Part shown: one piece after another, positions 26,051 to 34,823 of the stretch
Layout of the letters: each line of letters opens with the position of its first letter
Numbering within the stretch: the stretch's first letter is position 1
Position numbers and translations under genes: made by a program
Notes under the pieces: model-generated
What the model saw: the letters and a program-made list of their open reading frames with translations, nothing else
Databases searched by the model: none
Told to the model about the DNA's origin: nothing
Source of the DNA: CBDFKF01 sp965248765
GTDB lineage: Bacteria > Pseudomonadota > Alphaproteobacteria > VGEJ01
Direction of reading: 5' to 3'
Assembly (NCBI GenBank): GCA_965248765.1
Contig: CBDFKF010000001.1
Coordinates: 62,001 to 126,000 of the forward strand
Length of the DNA: 64,000 nt

Positions 26051-27676
26051 CTACAGCGGTAACAGCGCAGGGCGGCGGCGGCGCAGCCAGGTGACCACCA
26101 AAAGGCGACTGAGTATGATCGCCGTAAACATCGACGTGGCGATCCCGATACCGAGCGTCACCGCGAACCCTTTGACAGGACCCGAGCCGAGCGCCCACAG
26201 GATGAACGCGGCGATGAATGTCGTGACGTTGGCATCGATGATCGTCGTGAGCGCGCGCTTGTAGCCTGCGTCGACTGCGGCGAACGGGGTCTTGCCCGTT
26301 AGCACCTCCTCTTTGATGCGCTCGAAGATCAGGACGTTGGCATCGACGGCCATGCCAATTGTCAGCACGATCCCTGCAATCCCGGGCAGAGTCAGCGTCG
26401 CCTGGAGCAACGACAGAACGCCACCAATCAAGAGCATATTGATGACCAGCGAGAGATCGGCGATCAGGCCGAACGCGCCGTAAGCCGCGGCCATGAAGAT
26501 GATCACGAGCACGAAGCCGATCACCGCGGCAATCTTGCCTTGTGCCACCGAATCGGCGCCGAGATCAGGCCCGACCGTACGCTCCTCGAGAATCGTGAGC
26601 GGCGCCGGCAGGGCGCCAGCTCGCAGCAGAATCGCAAGATCGTTGACCTCTTGAAACGTGAAGCTGCCACTGATCTGTCCCGAGCCTCCGAGAATGGGCT
26701 CACGGATCACCGGGGCACTCACGACCTCGCCATCGAGCACGATCGCGAACGGCCGCCCGACGTTCTCCTTGGTCACATCGGCAAAGCGCTTGGCCCCGAT
26801 CGCATCGAAGCGGAAGCTAACAACCGGCTGGCCGGTTTGCTGGTCGGTGGTCGCCTGGGCGTTGACGAGGGTATCGCCACTCACCATCACGCGCTTGCGC
26901 ACAAGGTATTTGATCGACTCGCCACTGCCGTCAAGCTCGGCGTCCGAGGGCAGCAGCTCGGAGCCTTGCGGTACGCGCGTGCGCTCCGCGTCGATCGGGC
27001 TCAGGCTGGTATCGATCAGACGGAATGCCAGCTTCGCCGTCTTGCCGAGAAGCCGTTTGATGCGGTCAGGGTCCTGTTCGCCCGGCAGTTGAACGAGTAT
27101 CCGGTCGGCGCCTTGACGTTGAATGGTCGGCTCGCGCGTGCCGGTTTCGTCCACTCGGCGTCGCACGATTTCGATCGATTGCTCGACAGCGGATCGTTTG
27201 CGCGCCTCCACGGCCGCCTCAGTCAGTGCCAGAACGACCGACTGGCCGTCGTGCACCGAGATGTCGAGTTCGGTGGACGGTCCACTACCGCCCAGGATAC
27301 CTGTGCCGATCTGGCTATTCAGCTCCTCGAGTTGTGCGAGCGCGGCCTCAACCTCGGCCGGATCGCGAATCGTGACGCGGACACCATCGCCAGACACGCC
27401 GAGCCCGCGATAGCCAATACGCTCGCCTCGCAGGGCAGCACGAACGCCGTCTTCCAGGTCCTCGAGCCGCTCGTGGATGAGAGTATCGACGTCGACCTCC
27501 AGAAGGAGGTGCGAGCCGCCCTGAAGATCGAGGCCGAGGTTGATTTGGCGGTGTGGCAGCCACTCAGGGATGGCCGATGCGAGGTCGCGACTAACAAAAT
27601 TAGGTGCCGCGAAGATGACGCCAAGCACGGCGATCAGCGCGATGAGAACGGTCTTCCACGGCGCGAAATACAGCAT
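26051..27676 (-). CDS. secD: Protein translocase subunit SecD
   Basis: A 541-residue partner of SecF. It has an N-terminal helix (MLYFAPWKTVLIALIAVLGV), a large periplasmic part containing LGLDLQGGSHLLLEVD near residue 50 and VRRRVDETGTREPTIQRQG, and five C-terminal helices with ADLSLVINMLLIGGVLSLLQ, LPGIAGIVLTIGMAVDANVL and IFERIKEE. Length and order of segments match alphaproteobacterial SecD. Downstream of yajC by 36 bases in the same operon. Confidence 0.96.
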   Translation of the reverse strand: MLYFAPWKTVLIALIAVLGVIFAAPNFVSRDLASAIPEWLPHRQINLGLDLQGGSHLLLEVDVDTLIHERLEDLEDGVRAALRGERIGYRGLGVSGDGVRVTIRDPAEVEAALAQLEELNSQIGTGILGGSGPSTELDISVHDGQSVVLALTEAAVEARKRSAVEQSIEIVRRRVDETGTREPTIQRQGADRILVQLPGEQDPDRIKRLLGKTAKLAFRLIDTSLSPIDAERTRVPQGSELLPSDAELDGSGESIKYLVRKRVMVSGDTLVNAQATTDQQTGQPVVSFRFDAIGAKRFADVTKENVGRPFAIVLDGEVVSAPVIREPILGGSGQISGSFTFQEVNDLAILLRAGALPAPLTILEERTVGPDLGADSVAQGKIAAVIGFVLVIIFMAAAYGAFGLIADLSLVINMLLIGGVLSLLQATLTLPGIAGIVLTIGMAVDANVLIFERIKEEVLTGKTPFAAVDAGYKRALTTIIDANVTTFIAAFILWALGSGPVKGFAVTLGIGIATSMFTAIILSRLLVVTWLRRRRPALLPL

Positions 27677-27712
27677 GATGACGATCCCGCCGGCCGCGCG
27701 CCTCGCCGCCGC

Positions 27713-28120
27713 TCAAGATTTGTCGGAAGCGCCCGCCTCCGATTTAGTGCCGTCCCCGGCCTTACTTTTGTCCTTCTTCTCCCTCTTCGACCCGCCGGTC
27801 GATGCCGGCTCGGGCCGGTTGAGCACGTCCTGGATCAGATTGGACGCCACCTGCACGCGCACGCCGTCAGCGATCTCAACCATCAGCCGATCACTCTCCA
27901 GCACCTTCGTCACCCGACCGATGATGCCGCCTTGGGTGAGGATATTATCGCCCCGCCGGACATTTCCGATCATCTCCCGGTGTAGCTTCGCCTTCCTCTG
28001 CTGCGGCCGTATCAACAGGAAATAGAAGACGACGAAGATCAGCACCAGCGGCAGGAGCTGCAACAGGCCAAAGCCGCTGTCTCCGCCCGCAGCCTGCGCG
28101 TAAGCAGGGGAAATCAGCAT
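27713..28120 (-). CDS. yajC: Preprotein translocase accessory subunit YajC
   Basis: A 135-residue protein with one N-terminal membrane helix (LLQLLPLVLIFVVFYFLLIR) followed by the family's RPQQRKAKLHREMIGNVRRG and the SH3-like strand region GDNILTQGGIIGRVTKVLES. The C-terminal 35 residues are a charged Lys/Asp/Ser-rich tail. First gene of the yajC-secD-secF-Mth938 operon; its promoter should lie in the 200-base divergent gap before the DUF815 gene. Confidence 0.94.
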   Translation of the reverse strand: MLISPAYAQAAGGDSGFGLLQLLPLVLIFVVFYFLLIRPQQRKAKLHREMIGNVRRGDNILTQGGIIGRVTKVLESDRLMVEIADGVRVQVASNLIQDVLNRPEPASTGGSKREKKDKSKAGDGTKSEAGASDKS

Positions 28121-28321
28121 ATTGGAGTCCCTGAAACCCGATACCCGGAATTCCGCGGACTATAGCGGGCAGCCCCGTGTTTGCAAACCGGGCTGCCACG
28201 TCGCCCGGCGGGCCGCAACCGGCCGCTGAGCCGCGGTTTCGCGGCCTCGGCAACGTATGGTACGGTCGCCGCCGTTTCGCGGATCGATCGCCTCCGAAAC
28301 GAGGGAACGACGGCCGATCTC

Positions 28322-29179
28322 ATGCTGGATTCGAGCTTACGCCCCCTGCTGGAGCGCATCGCCGATGCGCTCGACCGGTTGAGTCCGAGTACCGCCCATC
28401 AGCCCGCCATGGACGCAGCGGACGCCTTCATCTGGCAGGCCGAGCGCGATTCGTTACAGGCGGTGCCGCAGGTGAGCCGCGTCGGGCTTGAGCTCTTACG
28501 CGGCATCGACCGGGTGCGCGACATCCTGCTTGAGAATACGCGCCGTTTCGCCGCCGGGCTGCCCGCGAACAACGCGCTGTTGTGGGGCGCGCGGGGTATG
28601 GGCAAAAGCTCTCTGATCAAAGCTGTGCACGCGGCGGTCAACGCAGAGGGACCGCAATCGTTGGTGTTGGTCGAGATCCACCGTGAAGACATCACCTCGC
28701 TGCCACGGCTGCTACAGCGCCTCGGCCAAAGCGAGCGTCGTTGCCTCCTGTTCTGCGACGATCTGTCTTTCGATGGGCAGGACGCAAGCTACAAGTCGCT
28801 GAAGGCGGTACTAGAGGGCGGGATAGAGGGCCGACCGCGCAACGTCCTGTTTTACGCCACCTCCAATCGCCGCCATCTGATGCCCCGCGACATGATCGAA
28901 AACGAGCGATCGACAGCCATCACTCCCGGCGAGTCCGTCGAGGAGAAAGTCTCGCTCTCCGACCGTTTCGGCATTTGGCTCGGCTTCCACAGCTGCAGCC
29001 AAGAAGACTATCTGGCGATGGTAGAAGGCTACGTCGCCCACTATGGACTTGAGATCGCGGCCGAAGAGCTGCGTGCCGAAGCGATCGAATGGTCGCTCAC
29101 GCGCGGCGCCCGTTCGGGTCGCGTCGCGTGGCAGTTCGTGCAGGACCTCGCGGGCCGATTAGGCATTCGGCTCGACTGA
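28322..29179 (+). CDS. DUF815 AAA-type ATPase
   Basis: A 285-residue P-loop ATPase of the DUF815 family, widespread in Proteobacteria next to sec or tat blocks; its role is not known. Walker A is LLWGARGMGKSSLIKAVHA (about residues 88-106), Walker B is RRCLLFCDDLSF, sensor-like LFYATSNRRHLMPRDMIENE follows, and the C-terminal lid has EWSLTRGARSGRVAWQFVQD. I start at the ATG at 28322 (MLDSSLRPLLERIADALDRL); the upstream open frame covers the promoter region. It overlaps the convergent nlpD-like gene by 21 bases at the 3' ends. Confidence 0.85.
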   Translation: MLDSSLRPLLERIADALDRLSPSTAHQPAMDAADAFIWQAERDSLQAVPQVSRVGLELLRGIDRVRDILLENTRRFAAGLPANNALLWGARGMGKSSLIKAVHAAVNAEGPQSLVLVEIHREDITSLPRLLQRLGQSERRCLLFCDDLSFDGQDASYKSLKAVLEGGIEGRPRNVLFYATSNRRHLMPRDMIENERSTAITPGESVEEKVSLSDRFGIWLGFHSCSQEDYLAMVEGYVAHYGLEIAAEELRAEAIEWSLTRGARSGRVAWQFVQDLAGRLGIRLD

Positions 29180-30265
29180 CACCAGGCTCGCCTGTGATTT
29201 GGGCAGATAAAGCAGTGGATCCACCGCACGAATCCCCTTGCGGACCTCGAAGTGAAGTTGTGGCCGCTCAACGCCGCCGGTCGCGCCGACGCGCGCGATC
29301 GCTTGGCCTCGCCTCACCTGCTCGCCCCGCGCAACCAACAACGCATCGTTGTGCGCATACGCGGTCACCCAGCCCTCGGCATGGCGGATAAGGACGAGGT
29401 TGCCGAAACCACGCAGTTCGTTACCGGCGTATGCGACGATACCGTTCTCGGCGGCATGTACGACGACCCCGAGATCCGCGGCGATGTTGACGCCGTCATT
29501 ATGAAGCCCTCCCGGCTTGGGACCAAACTCCGAGATCAGCCGACCCTCGACAGGCCACACGAACGTACCGCCGGCCCGCGGCGGTGGCGGCGCATCGGAG
29601 TCAACAATCACTGCAACCCGATTGCCGCGAGGGGGCGGCGGCGTTTCCGCCGCGGCCGCGCCGGGAATGTGCAGCCGTTGGCCGACCGCGATCACATACG
29701 GCGGCGTCAAACCATTGATCCGCACGAGCGTCCCCATATCGATGACAAATCGGCGGGACACCGCGTAGACCGTATCGCCGGGGCGCACGACATAGGTGCG
29801 GGAAGGCGGCAGCCTGAGGCGTTGGCCGACTTTCAGGACATAAGGCGGTTCGAGCCCGTTGGCGACGATCACCGCGCGGATCGAGGCCTTGTGGCGTCGG
29901 GCGATGGCATAAAGGCTGTCGCCACGCGCGACCACGATCTGGTCAACGGCCGGCTTCGCCGGAGTCGCCTCCTCGCGTGGTCTGTCTGGTGGCTGGGCCG
30001 GCTCGACCTCTATGGCTGCCACCTTGGAACTGCGTCGAGCCTGAGTGCGCTCTGACGGTTTTTGAACCGGTCTCGGCGGGTTCGCAGTGGTCCGTGCCTC
30101 GGCGCTGGAGGTTGTGGTTGTCTCCGTGGGCCGCTCGACCGTTCCCTTGTACTCGACAGGAGCTGGCGTCTGCCGGCTACAGCCAACGACTGCCGCAACG
30201 AGGAGAGTCGCGGCTAGGGCCTGGCGCCCTCGGTGCCAACAGATTCGCGGTGTGACCCGTTTCAT
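29159..30265 (-). CDS. NlpD-like lipoprotein: two LysM domains and a catalytically degenerate M23 domain
   Basis: A 368-residue outer-membrane lipoprotein candidate: signal peptide ending in the lipobox VVGC|S at residue 29, a Pro/Thr/Arg-rich linker, two LysM domains (VARGDSLYAIARRHKASIRA and YVVRPGDTVYAVSRRFVIDM), and a C-terminal M23/LytM domain. The zinc motif HxGxD reads NDGVN here, and HxH reads QLH (PQLHFEVR), so metal ligands are missing, as in E. coli NlpD, which activates amidases rather than cutting wall itself. It lies 8 bases after pcm in the conserved surE-pcm-nlpD order. Confidence 0.9.
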   Translation of the reverse strand: MKRVTPRICWHRGRQALAATLLVAAVVGCSRQTPAPVEYKGTVERPTETTTTSSAEARTTANPPRPVQKPSERTQARRSSKVAAIEVEPAQPPDRPREEATPAKPAVDQIVVARGDSLYAIARRHKASIRAVIVANGLEPPYVLKVGQRLRLPPSRTYVVRPGDTVYAVSRRFVIDMGTLVRINGLTPPYVIAVGQRLHIPGAAAAETPPPPRGNRVAVIVDSDAPPPPRAGGTFVWPVEGRLISEFGPKPGGLHNDGVNIAADLGVVVHAAENGIVAYAGNELRGFGNLVLIRHAEGWVTAYAHNDALLVARGEQVRRGQAIARVGATGGVERPQLHFEVRKGIRAVDPLLYLPKSQASLVSVEPNA

Positions 30266-30273
30266 CGACGTCT

Positions 30274-30915
30274 TCAGCCACCCGGCGCCACGCCGCCAAC
30301 GAGGGGCACGAAGCGCACAGGCAACAGCTCCTCGGACTCGTAGCCCGTCTCGGTCCGCCGAATGCGAATAAGTTCCTGATGGAGGCCGTCAGCGCCGAGC
30401 GGTATTACCATGATGCCGCCCACATCCAACTGCTCGAGAAGCACTGAGGGCGCCTCGTCGGCAGCGGCCGTCACGATGATGCGTGGAAACGGCGCCTGCT
30501 CCGGCCAGCCACGCGCGCCGTCGCCGAGGCGCGTCGTGATGCTGTGCAGGCCGAGTTCCGTGAAGTGTTGTTCTGCCGCCCTCAGTAGCGAAGGGTAGCG
30601 CTCGATCGTGTAGACCCGCCGGCAGAGCTGGGCTAGCACGGCTGCCTGGTAGCCTGATCCCGTCCCGATTTCGAGTACCTTCATCCGCTCGCCCACCTGC
30701 AGCGCCGCAGACATGAAGGCGACCACGAACGGTTGGCTGATGGTCTGCCCCTGGTCGATCGGCAGCGCGGTGTTGGCGTAGGCCTGGTCCTCGAACGAGG
30801 GGAGCACGAAGCGCTCGCGCGGCACACGTTCGATGGCCGAGAGTATGCGTGTATCGGTAATACCCTCCTGACGTAGCTCCATTATGAGACGGATCTTGCG
30901 CGCCTCCAGTGTCAC
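30274..30915 (-). CDS. pcm: Protein-L-isoaspartate O-methyltransferase
   Basis: A 213-residue SAM-dependent repair enzyme that methylates isoaspartyl residues in damaged proteins. Signatures are PRERFVLPSFEDQAYANTAL, PIDQGQTISQPFVVAFM (substrate loop), KVLEIGTGSGYQAAVLAQL (SAM site, motif I) and ARGWPEQAPFPRIIVTAAAD. It overlaps surE by 4 bases, the usual coupled surE-pcm pair. A divergent paralog lies at 58217-58870. Confidence 0.95.
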   Translation of the reverse strand: MTLEARKIRLIMELRQEGITDTRILSAIERVPRERFVLPSFEDQAYANTALPIDQGQTISQPFVVAFMSAALQVGERMKVLEIGTGSGYQAAVLAQLCRRVYTIERYPSLLRAAEQHFTELGLHSITTRLGDGARGWPEQAPFPRIIVTAAADEAPSVLLEQLDVGGIMVIPLGADGLHQELIRIRRTETGYESEELLPVRFVPLVGGVAPGG

Positions 30916-31670
30916 ATGAAGACCCTTCCAAGGTCGCGTCGGGTCTTGTCGTGCGTGAGGTCAAGCTGCAGTGGCGTGAGCGAAATGTGACCGTCGGCGA
31001 CTGCCGCGAGATCGCTCTCGGCCGCCGGCGGCGCACCCGCCTGGTGGCGAAAGCCGAGCCAATAATATGGGATGCCGCGAGCATCGACGCGGTCGTCGAT
31101 CATCAGGTCGCGAACGTCGCGCCGCCCCTGGACCGTGACCTTGACTCCCTTCACCGCCGACTCGACGAGGTCGGGGAAATTGATGTTGATCAGAACCTGA
31201 TTGGGCCAGCCGCTCTCGAGGAGGCGCCGGATGATGTCGGGCGCAAAATGCTCGGCCGTCGACCATTTGACCGGATGATCGCCGCGAAGGCTTTGACTCA
31301 GTGCGATCGACGGTACGCCGAGGATGGCCCCCTCCATCGCTGCTGCAATGGTCCCTGAGTAAGTCACGTCGTCGCCAATGTTGGCGCCGCGGTTGACTCC
31401 GGAGAGGACGAGCCCCGGCTGAGCTCCCTTGATGATGTGGTAGATCGCGAGCATCACGCAGTCCGTAGGCGTCCCGCGAACGGCGAACCGGCGGCTGGAA
31501 AGGCGGCGGATGCGCAAAGGCTCGTGCAGCGTCAAGGAGTGAGAAGCCCCGCTCTGCTCAGTCTCCGGAGCCACGACCCAGACATCCTTGCTTAGCGTCT
31601 TCGCGACGCGTTCTAGGACCTTGAGGCCGCGTGCGTTGATACCGTCGTCGTTGGAGACAAGGATGCGCAT
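30912..31670 (-). CDS. surE: 5'/3'-nucleotidase SurE
   Basis: A 252-residue metal-dependent phosphatase of nucleotides and short polyphosphates. The ATG at 31670 gives the standard N-terminus MRILVSNDDGINARGLKVLE, which includes the metal-binding DD. The other conserved parts are PETEQSGASHSLTLHEPLRI, GTPTDCVMLA and SGVNRGANIGDDVTYSGTIA (metal Asn and substrate residues). It sits 13 bases after serS and overlaps pcm. Confidence 0.95.
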   Translation of the reverse strand: MRILVSNDDGINARGLKVLERVAKTLSKDVWVVAPETEQSGASHSLTLHEPLRIRRLSSRRFAVRGTPTDCVMLAIYHIIKGAQPGLVLSGVNRGANIGDDVTYSGTIAAAMEGAILGVPSIALSQSLRGDHPVKWSTAEHFAPDIIRRLLESGWPNQVLININFPDLVESAVKGVKVTVQGRRDVRDLMIDDRVDARGIPYYWLGFRHQAGAPPAAESDLAAVADGHISLTPLQLDLTHDKTRRDLGRVFM

Positions 31671-31683
31671 TCCCCGCGGCTCC

Positions 31684-32961
31684 TCAAGCGCGCGAGGGCA
31701 GCGTTTCGAGGCCGCCCGTATATGGCCGCAACGCTTCGGGAATGACCACGGTGCCGTCGTGGCCTTGATAGTTCTCGAGGACCGCAATCAGTGTCCGGCC
31801 AACAGCAAGACCTGACCCGTTGAGACTATGGACGTAGCGGGCGCCTTGTTCGCCGGCTTCACGAAAACGCGCATTCATCCGCCGCGCCTGGAAGTCGCCG
31901 CAAATTGAGCAACTCGAAATCTCGCGGAAAGCGTGTTCCCCCGGCAGCCAGACCTCGATGTCATAGGTCTTACGCGCTGCGAAACCCATGTCGCCGCTGC
32001 TCAGAACCACAACACGGTAGTGCAGGCCGAGGCGCCTCAGGACCTCCTCGGCCGCACCTCGCATGCGCTCGAGCTCGCTATCAGACTCGTTAGGATGGGC
32101 GATGCTTACGAGTTCGACCTTGCTGAACTGGTGCTGGCGGATCATACCGCGCGTGTCCTTGCCCGCCGCGCCGGCCTCAGAGCGGAAGCACGGCGTGTGG
32201 GCGGTGAACCGCAGCGGCAGTTGCTCGCCATCGAGAATCGAGTTGCGTACCAGATTGGTTAGCGGCATTTCGGCCGTTGGGATCAGCCAGTAATCGTCGG
32301 TGGTTCGGAAAAGATCGTCCGCGAACTTCGGCAGGTTGCCGGTACCGTAGGCCGTGTGATCGCGCACCAGCAGCGGCGGCGCGATCTCCGTATACCCGAA
32401 TTCGGTGGTGTGCATGTCGAGCATAAAGGCGGCCAGTGCGCGTTCGAGCCGCGCAAGCGCGCCTTTGAGGACGACAAAGCGCGAACCCGAGAGCTTGGCG
32501 GCGATTTCGAAGTCCATCAGCCCGAGCGCCTCGCCGAGCTCGAAGTGCTGCCTGGGCGCGAAGTCGAACCGTGGCGCCTCGCCCCAGCGCGCGACCTCAA
32601 CGTTCGCGGCCTCGTCCGGCCCGACCGGCACATCCTCGGCCGGCAGGTTGGGCAGACTCGACAGCAGCTCGCTCAGCGCCACCGCCAGCTCCCGCCCCCG
32701 CTTCTCGCCCGCGCGAATGCGCTCCTTGAGGACGCCCACCTCGGCAATCAGCCCGCTCGCGTCCTCGCCCTTAGCCTTGGCGCCGCCGATCGCCTTCGAG
32801 GCCTCGTTGCGCCGCGTTTGATGGGTCTGCAACTCAGTCTGGCAGGCGCGATAGCGCTCGTCGAGATGGAGGAGCGCTGCCGCCTGCGGTTCGAGTCCGC
32901 GCTTCTCCAGCCCCGCATCAAACGCCTCGGGGCTTTCGCGAATACGTCTTATATCGAACAT
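31684..32961 (-). CDS. serS: Seryl-tRNA synthetase
   Basis: A 425-residue class II aminoacyl-tRNA synthetase. Residues about 30-105 form the N-terminal coiled-coil arm (QTELQTHQTRRNEASKAIGG onward) that holds the tRNA-Ser long arm. Catalytic motifs are visible: motif 1 region near RALAAFMLDMHTTEFGYTEI, motif 2 FRSEAGAAGKDTRGMIRQHQ, and motif 3 GSGLAVGRTLIAVLENYQ. Also TAEMPLTNL and ISSCSICGDFQARRM are SerRS-specific. It lies 98 bases after tatC, heading surE-pcm-nlpD. Confidence 0.96.
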   Translation of the reverse strand: MFDIRRIRESPEAFDAGLEKRGLEPQAAALLHLDERYRACQTELQTHQTRRNEASKAIGGAKAKGEDASGLIAEVGVLKERIRAGEKRGRELAVALSELLSSLPNLPAEDVPVGPDEAANVEVARWGEAPRFDFAPRQHFELGEALGLMDFEIAAKLSGSRFVVLKGALARLERALAAFMLDMHTTEFGYTEIAPPLLVRDHTAYGTGNLPKFADDLFRTTDDYWLIPTAEMPLTNLVRNSILDGEQLPLRFTAHTPCFRSEAGAAGKDTRGMIRQHQFSKVELVSIAHPNESDSELERMRGAAEEVLRRLGLHYRVVVLSSGDMGFAARKTYDIEVWLPGEHAFREISSCSICGDFQARRMNARFREAGEQGARYVHSLNGSGLAVGRTLIAVLENYQGHDGTVVIPEALRPYTGGLETLPSRA

Positions 32962-33059
32962 GCAGGAGCCAAAATCGTCGAGAACCGGCCACAGGCCGGA
33001 AGCGGGGCCTATATACGCTTCCCGCGCGCGGCCCGTCTACACGCCGCGCGCGGGAGCAG

Positions 33060-33860
33060 CTATCCGGTGGCTTGAGGCTCCTCGGCCGCCTGGCGTTGCG
33101 CCCGTTTCCGTTCGACCATCTTGGCGGCGATGATGGAGATCTCATAAAGCGCCAAAATCGGAATGCCGAGGCCGATCTGGCTGATGAGATCCGGCGGGGT
33201 TAGGAACGCCGCCACGACGAAGGTGATGACAACAGCGTACTTTCGCTTGGCCGCCAACGTCTTCGCTGAGACCAACCCGGCCCGCGAAAGCAACGTGATC
33301 GCGACCGGCAGCTGGAAGCTCAGTCCGAAGGCGAACATCAGCTTAATCACCAGGCTCAAGTATTCGTTGACTTTCGGCTCCACCTCGATCGGCAACAGAT
33401 TACCGGAGCCCGGCCGCTCGAAGCCGAGGAGGAATTCCCACGCTAACGGGAAGATGACGTAATAGAGCAGCGCCGCTCCCGCGATAAAAAGGATCGGCGT
33501 AGCGGCCAGGAAGGGCAGAAAAGCCTTCTTCTCCAATCTATACAGGCCGGGTGCGACGAACGCGTAGACCTGGCCTGCAAGAATCGGAAACGTGAGGAAC
33601 AACGCCCCGAAGAACGACAGCTTGAGTCGAGTGAAGAACGCTTCATGCATTGCCGTAAAAATGAGGCGTCCATCCTGGCCCTTGTTCGCGAATTCGTCGG
33701 CAAGCGGTTGGACTAGAAAGTCAAAGATCGGCTCAGAGACGAAGTACACCCCGACGAAGGCAATCGCCATCGCCACCAGCGCATACATAAGCCGCTTTCT
33801 CAGCTCGACCAAATGGTCGAGCAGCGGCATCTTGCGGTCGTCGATGTCCTTGATGACCAC
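33060..33860 (-). CDS. tatC: Twin-arginine translocase subunit TatC
   Basis: A 266-residue six-helix membrane protein, the signal-peptide receptor of the Tat pathway. MPLLDHLVELRKRLMYALVA is the conserved N-terminal cytoplasmic segment, followed by EAFFTRLKLSFFGALFLTFP, FVAPGLYRLEKKAFLPFLAA (with the Glu used in signal binding) and TPPDLISQIGLGIPILALYE. Starts 9 bases after tatB in a tatA-tatB-tatC operon. Confidence 0.96.
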   Translation of the reverse strand: MVIKDIDDRKMPLLDHLVELRKRLMYALVAMAIAFVGVYFVSEPIFDFLVQPLADEFANKGQDGRLIFTAMHEAFFTRLKLSFFGALFLTFPILAGQVYAFVAPGLYRLEKKAFLPFLAATPILFIAGAALLYYVIFPLAWEFLLGFERPGSGNLLPIEVEPKVNEYLSLVIKLMFAFGLSFQLPVAITLLSRAGLVSAKTLAAKRKYAVVITFVVAAFLTPPDLISQIGLGIPILALYEISIIAAKMVERKRAQRQAAEEPQATG

Positions 33861-33868
33861 CGCCGGCC

Positions 33869-34453
33869 CTATCGCTCGGCGGCCGGGGGCGCGCTCGCAG
33901 CTATGACAGGTTCAGCTTCTTCTGTTTTCGGCTCCGCGGCATCTGCACCATTGTCGTGGCCGTTGCCATCGCCGTGACCCTTGGCCGAGTTGTCCGCCAC
34001 CGTAGTCCCGGTAGGCTGTGAGGATCGCAGGATACTCGGATTAGGCGGCGGCCCGGGCGGAACGCCGTAAGCGTCAGTCTGCTCCTCGCGGTCGGCACTC
34101 GCGGTCGCGTCCGCCTTAGCAGCCCCATCGGCCGCTGGAGGCGGCTCGGGACCAGTTTTCGCATCAGTTGAGCTCGCTTCGCCAGCCCCCGACTTGGGCT
34201 CGGCGGCGGCCTCAGATCCCGCAGTTGCGCCCGCGGCTCCCGGCGGAGGCGGGGTCGCTGCAACAACCTTCTTCTCCTCGTCCACTTCCCGCGCTAGCTG
34301 GTTCAAGTTGTTTTGGAACTCGCGCGAAAGCGAACGGGCCTTGCCCATCCATTTGCCGAAAGTGCGCAGCACACCGGGCAGCTCCTTCGGACCGACCACA
34401 ACGATCAGTACGACGGCGATGACCAGAAGCTCGCTCCACCCTATGTCGAGCAT
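33869..34453 (-). CDS. tatB: Twin-arginine translocase subunit TatB
   Basis: A 194-residue single-span protein: MLDIGWSELLVIAVVLIVVV then GPKELPGVLRTFGKWMGKAR, the TatB membrane helix, hinge and amphipathic helix. The C-terminal 120 residues are low-complexity (Ala/Pro/Asp/Thr), longer than in E. coli TatB but usual in alphaproteobacteria. GPKELP and the Glu at position 8 distinguish it from TatA. Confidence 0.93.
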   Translation of the reverse strand: MLDIGWSELLVIAVVLIVVVGPKELPGVLRTFGKWMGKARSLSREFQNNLNQLAREVDEEKKVVAATPPPPGAAGATAGSEAAAEPKSGAGEASSTDAKTGPEPPPAADGAAKADATASADREEQTDAYGVPPGPPPNPSILRSSQPTGTTVADNSAKGHGDGNGHDNGADAAEPKTEEAEPVIAASAPPAAER

Positions 34454-34493
34454 TGCGAATCACGGACCGCCCAGACGTCCCGCCGCGGCGGAC

Positions 34494-34721
34494 CTAACCG
34501 CTGGCCGCCTCGTCTTTCTTGGCGACGCCCTCATTCGCCGGCGCCGCTTCCGCCTCAATCGTCTTGGCTGACGCCTTTGCGGTTTCGTCTTCCTTCATGC
34601 CCTTCTTGAAGCTCTTGATGCCCTGGGCAACATCGCCCATCAGGCCGGTGATCTTGCCGCGGCCGAAGAGCAGGACCACAAGGACAAGGACGATCGCGAT
34701 TTGCCAAAAACTTGGCATCAT
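34494..34721 (-). CDS. tatA: Twin-arginine translocase subunit TatA
   Basis: A 75-residue pore-forming Tat subunit: MMPSFWQIAIVLVLVVLLFG, then RGKITGLMGDVAQGIKSFKK for the hinge and amphipathic helix, and an Ala/Glu/Lys tail. I use the first of two adjacent ATGs at 34721 because a GGGAG lies 9 bases upstream; the second ATG at 34718 is equally possible. The longer open frame upstream is Arg/Pro-rich and not TatA-like. Confidence 0.92.
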   Translation of the reverse strand: MMPSFWQIAIVLVLVVLLFGRGKITGLMGDVAQGIKSFKKGMKEDETAKASAKTIEAEAAPANEGVAKKDEAASG

Positions 34722-34823
34722 GGCCAAACACTCCCTCTTCCCGGGGCAGGCGCGCGCCCGGATTCCGCGCATAATGACAGAAACAGCCGAACCAGCGCAA
34801 CGCCGGCTCAGGATGACGGCCGG

